DNA from: Bemisia tabaci
Lineage: Eukaryota; Arthropoda; Insecta; Hemiptera; Aleyrodidae
DNA length: 64,000 nt
NCBI RefSeq assembly: GCF_918797505.1
Contig: NC_092799.1
Coordinates: 12,548,295 to 12,612,294, forward strand
Direction: 5' to 3'
Positions 1 to 9,128 of the stretch are shown here, one piece after another (the first letter of the stretch is position 1; each line of letters starts with the position of its first letter). A program made the translations under genes and the position numbers. The notes beneath the pieces are model-generated. The model was not told the origin of the DNA. It saw only the letters and a list, made by a program, of their open reading frames with translations, and made no database searches.

Positions 1-228
1 CAGCAGCTTGCGCATGAATATTTTCCCATAAAAAATGATTCAAAGCATCCAAGCATAAGATACCATATAGAGATATATAACCTATATAAGATAGTTTCCA
101 AATTTGAATCATATTTTCCAATTAAATTTAGCAAGATTTCAGAAACTCCAAAATTAACGTTGTCTTCAGAAGTCACCTTTCTGACAGCAGAAGAAATGAA
201 GAATGTACAATTCTCTATTGAAAACTAG
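1..228 (+). CDS. C-terminal exon of a convergent neighbour gene (partial)
   Basis: Frame 1 is open from the first base to TAG at 226-228, giving 75 residues that read like real protein and finish with FLTAEEMKNVQFSIEN. It is cut by the window edge, so it has no start codon here. An AATAAA lies at 331-336, about 100 bases past the stop, as expected for a terminal exon. The gene is transcribed towards the minus-strand genes that fill the rest of the window. I do not recognise the family. The minus frame over the same bases is also partly open (197 down to 1), which weakens the argument; the poly(A) signal and residue composition favour the plus strand. Confidence 0.5.
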   Translation, partial: QQLAHEYFPIKNDSKHPSIRYHIEIYNLYKIVSKFESYFPIKFSKISETPKLTLSSEVTFLTAEEMKNVQFSIEN

Positions 229-330
229 AGCTACACCTAAATCTTAATGTCAACAGGCAGCTGCGACTTACTCTATTTCAAAATTGCTGAATCAGCAATT
301 TTTTTGGTCTGAGACTTTTCTTTGAAATTG

Positions 331-336
331 AATAAA
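331..336 (+). terminator. Poly(A) signal AATAAA for the 1-228 exon
   Basis: Canonical AATAAA about 100 bases downstream of the TAG at 226-228. The placement is typical for a 3' UTR end. In such an AT-rich sequence the hexamer alone is weak evidence. Confidence 0.45.
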
Positions 337-1019
337 TTTAGCTAGAGATTTACAGAGCCTGCGCTAACAATGGAATGCTATTTGCATGGACAAGTATCGT
401 TCTGGGTTGTTTAAAGAGCACTTATATATGTGTCTTTGTGTAGTTTCTGCCTCCGGTGCAAAACAAGCAATCATTTAATACTTTGAGTATTAGATGAAGC
501 TTTGAGCTTGTTCCCAGAAGGAATAGATGTAGATGGGAAAGAGGAGACATGAATTTCAGCATATGGTAGGAAAATTCTTGGGTAGAAGGCAAAAATATGG
601 TGAGAGATTATTAATTTGGATATATTAATAAGAATGGGATTTGAGTAAGAAACTAACGATTGAGAAAATATGAAAAAATCAACCTGCAAGCCAATGACTA
701 CGTGAATTTGAAAAATAGTTTTAAAAAAATAAATAAAATAAAATTAATTGCATGATAAAGGATTTGAAATATTCTTATTAACAACAATAATTTTGCCGTA
801 GTCTTGTTTGTTTTTCTAACTTCAGTTTTTTTTTTTTTTTCTATACTTTGCACTTAAAAGGGGTGAATCCTACATTGGCAACATTTCTGACCTGTCACTA
901 ACAAAAAGTTACTGCGCAGCTACAAACGCTTTTGTCAAATTCAAAGTTCAGGATAAGTCTGGAAAATGCAATATTCACATAATGAAAATCTCTGTAGCAA
1001 TAGGTTCTCAATAACTTCA

Positions 1020-1360
1020 AGGTTTTCATCATTCCTTCATTTTCCAATTCCCTGTGTTTTTTTGCTTTTCCTAGACTCCTAAAATTCCAAATTCTCAGAC
1101 TTCTCCCTTACTTTCAAATGAAACTTGCACTTGGATTTCTTTATTTTCCTATATTCTGACAGAATTTCCACGTAATGAGATTCAAATTATGAAAAACGGC
1201 ACTTTAAAGTTGCCCTTGCGTGAATGGCAATCGGCTTAAGTTGCTAAGCTGTGGCACTTAATCACCAAACTTCCTAAATATTTCTATGAAATCCTCAACT
1301 TCTCTAACTCACTGTAAATATTCTGATTTTCCCTGACATTCCAGACCACCAGTAACGCTG
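1020..1360. repeat. Dispersed repeat, copy 1 (TTCCCTGACTTTTCC-type)
   Basis: Pyrimidine-rich sequence with recurring phrases such as CCCTGAC, TTTTCCT and CCAAATTC, ending near CCAGACCACCAGTAACGCTG. The same order of phrases recurs at about 35325-35590, which ends in CAGACCGCAGGCAACCCTG. The two are diverged copies in the same orientation, so this is an interspersed repeat family; its class is unknown. Confidence 0.5.
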
Positions 1361-1807
1361 TACTTACAAGAAAGAAACAATTTCAAATTCATTCTAGGAG
1401 CACTTAATAATTGATCCCTGGATGATCATCCTGCTGATAAATTACTGCAAACACAGAATAAACTAAATTCATCGCTGTTTGCCGCTTACTAAGAGTAACA
1501 ATGGTATTCCTTAAAATAAAACAAAAATTCTGCACATTTCTTGGGGGATTTAATCTCAAGAAAAAAAAAAGCCCACGTGTTATTTTACAGATAAGCCACA
1601 CAAGAGAGATGAGAGAATTGGAAACGTTATCGTAAACAATACATCAGTGCCAGGAGTCGGAACATAAAAACTACTACACTCGTGAGCACATAGTAAAAAT
1701 ATTCTAAGTTTTAAAATCAGACAAATACTAAGAGATATAAGACATAATATTTAGATGAGTTTTAAAAAAACAGTTTAAATTGGAAACTTTGTCTAGTGAT
1801 GTCACCC

Positions 1808-1825
1808 GGGGGGGGGGGGGGGGGG
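1808..1825. repeat. Mononucleotide G run (18 G)
   Basis: Uninterrupted run of 18 guanines after CCC in otherwise AT-rich DNA. The length is likely variable and prone to sequencing error. Confidence 0.9.
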
Positions 1826-2422
1826 AGGAGTTCATTTTTCTAACTTGGATGCAACTTTTCTCCATGATACCGCATCGGAAAAAAATTGTGAGAATGTTCT
1901 AAATTATGTTCATTCCATACGGCCACGAGGCAATAAAATTTCCTTATGCCACTGACTCACTTTGATTTTGAAATTGTCATAAATTTCACAATGAGTGCTG
2001 ATCAAAGAAAATTTGAAAAACCTATCCGACTGTTTGAAACTTGGAAAAGTACACGGAGCTAAAATTAGAAGATATAATGAAGAAAATAGTGTATTAAGCG
2101 AAAGCAAAAGCAAACAATAGCAACTATAGCAGCATGCAAGTATAAGCACAAAACCAGATATTAACCGATCATAAACTAACTATTCATTTCTGAGAATCAG
2201 ACATTATGCAATATGAGAAATAATACCGAAGAGCATTAGTCTTATCAAACTGTCATTCGCATTTTTTATACAGCTGTTAATTTAGTAGAAACTTAGAGAG
2301 GGAAATTAATTTTAAAGCAGTATGAAAAATAAATTTTAGAGAAACAATCATGTTTAAATCTGGTTTTCGGACGATGTTAGAGTGGTTCAAAAATCAGTGT
2401 CACGAGTCTATGTTCCTCTGGC

Positions 2423-2796
2423 TTAAGGGTGTATCTCAATTTCTGCATGAGCATCGGAAAGTATGGATTTATAAGTAAAACAGAGCTTGCAGGAAAATTG
2501 AGCTATGCCCTTACGGGGGAGGAACGACCAAGTAAGTTTAATCTCCTCTATATCAACACTCACAAAACTTGCAAGTAAAGCTTTGAGGTCTGTCACATTG
2601 AAAAACGTTAACCTTAAACTTTCATCTGAATTATACTTCCCTTCACTCGATTTATGAATTTTTTTTCTTTTCGCTTTCTTTTCAGGTACTTTGACTAAAA
2701 CCGGCCACTCTAACATGTTCAGAACAGCACTCTCAAACAGTATCAGATTTAGTTTCTTTGAAGAGACACCCTTTGAGTTAAAATCAAACGCACAAA
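2423..2796 (-). CDS. Unidentified terminal exon with Lys-rich stretch
   Basis: Open frame ending in TAA at 2423. From a possible acceptor (TATTTATAG before 2796) it gives about 123 residues of protein-like sequence, including LNLILFESAVLNMLEWPVL, a basic patch EKKAKRKKIHK, and a hydrophobic C-terminal part with a CKLC pair near the end. Neither strand-mirrored nor repetitive sequence explains it. Two acceptors are possible: the one before 2796 (phase 1) and a CAAAG before 2770 (phase 0). The phase-0 choice would accept the donor of exon 4012-4149, making this an alternative C-terminus of the upstream transcript. Otherwise it is the last exon of a separate small gene. I do not recognise the family. 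Confidence 0.42.
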
Positions 2797-2939
2797 CTAT
2801 AAATAAACTTTACTTACTGATTTAATAGCATCTGAGATTTTTTGACGACTAAGATTTTCACTCAAAATTCACTCAAAGGGTATGGTTGAGATGCAATAAA
2901 GAAAGTTTAAATGCGTTAAAAATTTTACTAATTAAATAA

Positions 2940-3170
2940 CATTATTCACAAAAGTAGACTAGAATAAAATTCGTTTCGGTGGTGTACAAGATTAATACTG
3001 TTTGAGACAGTGAAAGAAATAGAGACTTAATTACCAAACAAAATGATGAAGATAATATAACCATAACCATGATAATGATAATAATAACGATATACCAAAG
3101 TAATAAAAATAAAATTAATAGAAGTAATAACAGAAACAATGATGATAAAAACAATAATAACAATAACAAG
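2940..3170. repeat. AAT/GATAAT-rich simple sequence
   Basis: Degenerate trinucleotide-rich tract of ATAATAATA, GATGATA and AACAATAAC phrases. It produces a spurious poly-Leu/Ile/Val frame on the minus strand. Confidence 0.7.
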
Positions 3171-3261
3171 AAAATTTGAAGGATGATGCAAAAATGTTTG
3201 ATAAGTGTGGTGCAGGCTCCTTTGCCAATGATACCAAAGAGCAGATGAAATTCTTTTACTT

Positions 3262-3267
3262 TTTATT
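3262..3267 (-). terminator. Candidate AATAAA downstream of exon 3753-3851
   Basis: TTTATT on the plus strand reads AATAAA on the minus strand, about 490 bases past the candidate stop at 3753. It is the first canonical hexamer I noticed downstream; the assignment is tentative. Confidence 0.25.
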
Positions 3268-3752
3268 CAGGGATCAGAATTTGAAAGTGTTCCGGAAATA
3301 AGTATTGCAGTTGATGCATAAAATCCCATTTGTAAAATACTCATAAACTCCAAGTTTTCATAGCTAATTTATAGTAGCTGGGCTTGGTAGACTCAAGCTG
3401 TCTTTTAGACCAAAAGTTTCCTTCTACACTTTCGTTTGCTTCACAAAATCGGACTGCAGGGAGTTAAGTGAAACCGTACATGATGGAAAACCGCTCGTTT
3501 ACAGTTCCCTTTTACTAACTGCAGTCCAATCATTGCTGCAATGACAAATTTGGTGTTTTAATAGGAGAGAGCTTTATGAAAAATTTGCTGTGGATTCACC
3601 AAATATATGTACTCACTGTCAAGCTACAGAAGATGGCCAGAGGTACATTATAACATTAAATATCATGTGAAATAAGCAGCGATTATTTAAGGGGTATCAG
3701 GATGAGTGCTATTTGTGACTCACGTCGAAAGGTACTCATTGCTTTTATATTA

Positions 3753-3851
3753 TTATGTGGTATGGTAGCACTGTCCTAGCATGTCAACCAAAATGTGCTC
3801 ATGAGAATTGATCTCAGCATATTCTGAGGAAAGTTTATGCAAATCTTTGGT
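3753..3851 (-). CDS. Candidate last exon of the giant-exon isoform
   Basis: A consensus-like acceptor (AAATTTCCAG) precedes a 32-codon open frame in phase 0 that ends in TAA at 3753-3755. It joins the donor of exon 4012-4149 without a frame break. The residues are mixed and polar (TKDLHKLSSEYAEINSHEH) with no membrane segment, so this would be a soluble C-terminus and not a KASH tail. An AATATAAA-like signal lies just past the stop. No family motif is visible, and the competing terminal exon at 2423 leaves this call uncertain. Confidence 0.4.
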   Translation of the reverse strand, partial: TKDLHKLSSEYAEINSHEHILVDMLGQCYHTT

Positions 3852-4011
3852 CTGGAAATTTGATGAGCAATGGAAATTGGCTTCGGGAGAGAACACCACA
3901 CAAAAATAAACTCGACTCCAATTAATATAAATAAAAAGATAATTGTAATGCATCATCCAATAATTAATATACTAAAGTGGTACAAAATAATGAACTATTA
4001 AGCAATTTAAC

Positions 4012-4149
4012 CTGAGAGGGGGGTTGACCTTGCACTTCGAAAGCTTCGGAAGATGCAGTAGGAACAACCTGAGATCCTGAGAGTACAAGAGCTTCCATTT
4101 TCGGTTCATCAATGTCCATTGCAGATTTTTGTTTCTCATCAAGGGTTAA
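4012..4149 (-). CDS. Small exon downstream of the giant exon (46 aa)
   Basis: Acceptor TTTCTGTACAG and donor CAG|GTTAAA bound 46 codons in phase 0 on both sides. The first part is charged (LTLDEKQKSAMDIDEPKM) and the rest is a Ser/Val/Pro/Gln-rich linker. Phase matches exon 4998-5150 upstream. The function is unknown; the composition suggests a flexible tail after the last helical segment. Confidence 0.6.
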
Positions 4150-4997
4150 CTGTACAGAAAGAAGAGAGAAACATATCTGAATGAATAATGCCAAATTTTT
4201 CAAACATTCTGACCTGATGAATTGCAGGGCATGCAGAATTGGAAAAAAAAACTCCCGTATGTACACTCTAATAGTGTAAAATTAGCCGCAAATGTGTATA
4301 ACTTTATGATAAAACATTTTCCTTCACTATTTTTTATTTGTATAATTATATGCTTGAATTTTTTTAAATGCTGCTTTTGCAAAACTTCAAATACGCTGAC
4401 AAAAATGTAGTAAAGCAGTAAGACTGCGCATTACTAACACAGCAACGCCGTGTCTCCTTAAGAAAACGCAAGTCAAAATGCTGAAAATTTCGTTTTTCTT
4501 ATGACTGTCACAGAGCAAGTTCGATTTTGAAAGCTTATCATACTGAGGAAGTCATAAAGAACATCAAATAATACAAAAATTTAGCTAAAGCCACATCCCT
4601 TGGTTACCTACACAACCTAGTAAATTACTGGAAACTCAGCTACCTTATACACGATTGTAATGGCGTTTTTTCACATATTCTCTGTTTTTTCTCTAGATAG
4701 AAATTTCATGCACTTTTCAAGAACAAAAAAAAAACTCCAAGAAAGGTTGGAAACATATGGGGTACGTTAAGGATTTTTAAGTACGTACATTAGATTTTAT
4801 AATCGGTAAATGAGTAAGCTGCTGAAAATCACAGTGGTTTATCAGATCACATGCATCATCAGATTTTTTAAAAAACTTTCCGATACTTAATTTTCTGTGA
4901 CAGACGGTTCATAAAAGAGCATAAGTAGCGATAATTACACTACTAGTATTGAAATGGTGAAATAGGAAAATATTGCAGTATAAAAAGGTAGATTCAC

Positions 4998-5150
4998 CTT
5001 AACTGCTTCCGCAACAGATAAAATTGATGATATCTCTAATTTAAGTGTCTCCCATTCGGCGGCAAGTTCATCCTTGACGTCTTGTTCAGTATCATCAGCG
5101 AATAAATTTTCAGTAGCTAGCTTTCTTTCTAGCAAAGACTTTACTGCATC
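4998..5150 (-). CDS. Helical exon downstream of the giant exon (51 aa)
   Basis: Acceptor TATTCTTTTACAG and donor AAG|GTGAAT bound 51 codons in phase 0. The residues form amphipathic helices around DAVKSLLERKLATENLF and ELAAEWETLKLEISSIL, with one Trp, resembling half of a spectrin-type repeat. It fits in phase between exons 5798-5893 and 4012-4149. I infer that it belongs to the same transcript as the giant exon. Confidence 0.7.
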
Positions 5151-5797
5151 CTGTAAAAGAATAAAGAGGACATGCTTTCATTAAAAACATCAAGGAGATG
5201 AACCACCGAACAACAAGCCAAGCACCATCACTCATACTTCCTTCTCAAAATTGTATGTGCAATACGATGGACGCATTTAAACATTCCAAATCCAACTTGT
5301 AAGTAAACAGGTTTATTAACATGTTTCATTGACAGGTTTTCCTTGAAATAATTCACACTTTCTGCTGACAAAAAAAAAACTAGAAGTCAAATCGAGCATT
5401 AAATTAATTTTGGAATATTTTACGTTGAAAGAATTTTCTTGTGTACTAACTTTTTTCTGACAAGATTAAAGGTACCTTACTTTGTGCCGGATTGTACCAC
5501 ACTTTTTTTACTTGTTTCTCATAAACTTTTATAAAGTACAAGATCTAGCTACTCTGGAGTCTGGAAGATGTTTATCAACTCTCTTTCTAGAGCAGTTAAT
5601 GCAAATTTCCCTACAGAAATCAGTTTCTGCGTAGTACCAGTAATGCTTATTAAGTGCTACATATTTAATACTTGAATAAGATATTCAGAAGCGGTTTGTA
5701 ATCTTTTTCTGTCAAAAAAATTTGAGGTAGACATTTGAAAAAGGAGAGAGATTTTCTTAAATTTGTACCTATTGAATTAGTGAAAATGTTTGCTTAC

Positions 5798-5893
5798 TTG
5801 AGAAACAGAGTAGAGTTGCTGCAGTTCTTCCCCAGTAAAATCTGCAAAATTGGTGGGTACTACATCTTTAAGTTCCAGATTTCTTCCTGGAAT
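5798..5893 (-). CDS. Exon following the giant exon (32 aa)
   Basis: Acceptor TTTTGTCTAG and donor CAA|GTAAGC bound 32 codons (IPGRNLELKDVVPTNFADF at the start), phase 0 on both sides. It accepts the proposed donor at the low end of the giant exon (9129). No domain is recognised. The start of a separate downstream gene is an alternative, but no promoter or initiator Met is evident upstream. Confidence 0.62.
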
Positions 5894-8800
5894 CTAGACA
5901 AAACAAACGAACAAATTATTAGACATCGAGAATGATGGAGAACAAAGATAAAATGATGAAGTGAAAAAATTGTTCATACTTTTGACCATGAAAGGTTTAT
6001 TCTTGTCTCTGTAATGATATCACTTCAAAAACAAAGGGCTACTATTTTTAAGTATTATCACATGGTCAATCGTCTTACTTGGTCAATCGTTTAAAGAAAA
6101 GAGAATAATTCTATTGAAATGAGTACACAATTTTTTGAAATGCAAGTATCAACTGAACCCAAAATAAAATTAAAACGGTGACTGAGCAGGAGTCTGGCAA
6201 GACAGAGCAGACCTTCATAAAAATTTTCAATTTTAACAACAGTTCTTCAGCAATCAAAAGTTTAAAGAGGGAGAGGGAAAAAATATTTGCTTAATTTTTA
6301 CAGCGCATTCAGTATCAAAATAGATTTGTTTAAATATTCCATCACTTGATTATTTCGACAACTTGTTTACATACAAGTGCGTAATCCAAAGTATTAGTTT
6401 TAACATCAAATCAATCACAGGATTAAAATCTACCAAATGTCTACTATAACAATAAAATTAGGTTATTATTTTCAAACGAGAAAACTTAACACCTCGTTAG
6501 ATGACAAACTAAACTATCTTTTGAGAGAAAAAACCAGAATCAAAAGAGAAACAAAAGGTAAAGCAAAAGCAAGTCTCAATGGGAGCATTTTAAGCCAAAC
6601 TTTATGACCCCTGTTACCTAACACTGACAAATGCATCAGTATTCAATTCTGACAGAGTCTAAATTCAAGCATTGCGCAGAGCACATTCTTCCTTTAATTC
6701 AAATGGAGAAAAAGTTTCACATCCCGGAAAAATTTTAAAACAAGCTTTTATAACTTTTAATTGCATAGTAAAAAACGACAAAGGCTATTTTTTGTTTATT
6801 TTAAGATGGCATCCAACTCCATCTAAGAAATAATACCTTTCAGAAAAAAAAGTACATTGCTTAGGAGTCGCATTTTGATTATTTTGCTAGGTGTGAAGTT
6901 TTTTATGAAGAATTCTGGAAAAGCTATCTGAAATACAGTGGTTTTGTTTATCAAACGGACCATTTTGACGCCCTTGCACCAAATAAAATCTTGACATTAA
7001 ATCTTTAATACCTCAAAACTTACTTCATAAGTAAATGCCGTGTATGGACTACAATTTTAAGCTGATTTTTTTCAAAAGTAAATGCTAGTGAAATTTTTGC
7101 CATTGAAAGAGCTAACAGGAACCAATACCATTGGAAACTAATTTTTCCCTTAGAGACCATGTCGAAAGTCATCAAGTTTTAAGGTAAAAAAAAGGTATGG
7201 AAATGGTTCAACTGCATGGTGGATGATATGGTAACTTCAAGCAACCATGTATTCCCTGCTCAAGATATTCTCGTTGCAATGACAAATTTCCTATGGATGA
7301 AGCTGTAAATCTGCCCAAATTCTTTGCACGTAGAGAACACATATTTTTGAGTTCAAAAGTTCAACTAGATCATACCTTGACATGATTTCAGAAATGTGGT
7401 ACTAGAGAAAAAACGGGGTAAGATTGAGAGGTGATGTGGATATGATTCAAAGCATTAGAGGGAACACAATTCTGGGAGAAATAAAATGGCTGCGTAAAAA
7501 AAAGATAGAGAAAAAAATAGGGGGAAAGTGGGGGTAAAAGACAAGAGGGAGGTAAAACAGATACTGTGACATTAGTAAGTGATTAAATGATATTTAGGAC
7601 CAGATCTATAAAAATGAACCTAATTTCCGGGAGAAAATTTGCCGTAACTTTCTGCAATCACTTGTATCTCCTAAGCATTTTTGTCCAAGAACTTCAGAAC
7701 TGACATCTCCTTCAATTTTTGAAATTTTAGGGTTAAACTTGAGTCAAAATTTCCAGATTCTCTTCCTTAAAGCATTTCCAAAAAGTTCAGGAAATTTTTC
7801 TCCGGGCAGATGTGGTCCTATTTTACACATCGGGTCCCATTTACTTCTGAATGTTTTTTTTTTTTTTTTTTTTTGTTGTTGTTTTTTGCTGGCAAGACAA
7901 ATGTGAAGAGTAACACACATACACAATTAGAAAACCAGATGAGAACGTAATGTTCAATTTATTCTATTGAACGAGATGTGAAAGGTGGATAGTGATTACA
8001 TGATGAAATGGGAAGAAAAATCAGTGACATGGCATGAGATAAAAAATGGAGGGAATGGTAGTCGGGGTTTTGGGGGAATTCACACCAGCAGTCTTTCTAA
8101 AACATTTCATCCTCCCCCCCCCTCCCCTCCCACAAATTTCTCTGCATTGCTACCAGCAGCACTAATAGTAAGTTACGATGATGCAGAAACTTGAAATAAA
8201 CATGAGGAAAGCAGAGCATCCTCAATTTTAGGGCCATGCCACCTTCAAAATTCCCATTACAGCTATCAAAAATCGCATGAGCCCAGGCACCTTGATACAG
8301 ATTCACCAGATGACATGCATACATTTTTTCCACCAAAAATGGAAGGGAACACGGTAAATTGCACAGTTTTACTTCATTCACTTGCAGGTTTCTCCATTCT
8401 CTTTCGCTTAAAAAAAAAGTATCTCCATAAAAAAGAACTATCTTTAAAAAACTAAGTCATCAAAAAAGCAGTCATTCCTTCTAATTTCCTTTTTAAACTA
8501 TTTTAAGGTGGCTTAAAAATTCACATTCTGAATTGGACATGTGGCACACGTTTTTAAAGAAAAGCTCAGAATTGCTCCTGAGACTAATCAATTTTCAAAA
8601 TGTTCCCTTGGACCCCTCTTTGAGCTAAAGGAATGCGCCTGGACAGGCCTCCCTTTGTGGAATGGCTTTCTGGGACCCTAGACATCCTTTGATGAAAAAC
8701 TCTCCTGTGCCTCTTCCAGAAAATTTTCTTACTTCCGCTAATGTCCAGCGGCTCCTATACTTAAACAAAAGATGAAAACCTCTTCCTTTCAACTGCTGAG

Positions 8801-9128
8801 GTATAAATAATTATTCTAGGGACCTAAGTTCGAAAATAGAACTTTCAACGAGCAAACCTAGAAATTTGAGAGGATACAAAAATTATTAAGAAATAAAAAT
8901 GATGATAGGGCAAAAGTAATCTTTCTATAGGACCTAGAGATTCGGGTTTTCAGAGAATATACTATCACCACTATTGATGCATCCACGCTCTTTGTATTAA
9001 AATGCAACACGAGTCCGAAATTCAACGTTAACGAGTCTAAAAACGCTTATTAGTCAAACATCGTAAATTAATGTAAAGCAAAAAGCCAAACCGTTAATAA
9101 AAACATTCATACTGAACGACGATCCAAC
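5894..9128 (-). other. Intron between giant exon and 3' small exons
   Basis: About 3.2 kb of AT-rich sequence with a T-rich tract near 7856-7875 and a C-rich tract near 8111-8127. I found no further phase-compatible exon. The coordinates assume that the giant exon is spliced at 9128; otherwise this is 3' flank. Confidence 0.5.

Larger units (their letters stand above)
337..2422. other. Intergenic or 3' region without recognised gene
   Basis: AT-rich DNA between the plus-strand terminal exon and the minus-strand ORF ending at 2423. It holds a dispersed repeat copy (about 1020-1360), a run of 18 G (1808-1825) and short chance ORFs, one strongly hydrophobic (1910-2149) without family features. 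No splice-bounded coding segment was found. Confidence 0.5.

Noticed and set aside
1910..2149. Hydrophobic minus-strand ORF as a candidate KASH domain
   Set aside because: Hydrophobic start but no KASH-like luminal Pro-rich end and no splice acceptor; probably chance.
2942..3169. Minus-strand poly-Leu/Ile frame resembling membrane segments (possible KASH anchor)
   Set aside because: It is produced by an AAT/GAT-rich simple repeat, has no luminal KASH tail and no acceptor in phase.
3320..3455. Exon candidate after acceptor CTCCCTGCAG near 3455
   Set aside because: One frame is open for about 34 codons, but no donor of the required phase leads to 2796 and no phase-1 donor feeds it.
3570..3640. 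Possible exon ending at a strong-looking ACA|GTGAGT donor
   Set aside because: No acceptor upstream in the only open frame; it would be a 7-base microexon without support.
8733..8754. 22-base microexon between AAGTATAG and GTAAG
   Set aside because: Its length breaks the phase between the giant exon and exon 5798-5893, and the shifted reading of 5798-5893 hits a stop.
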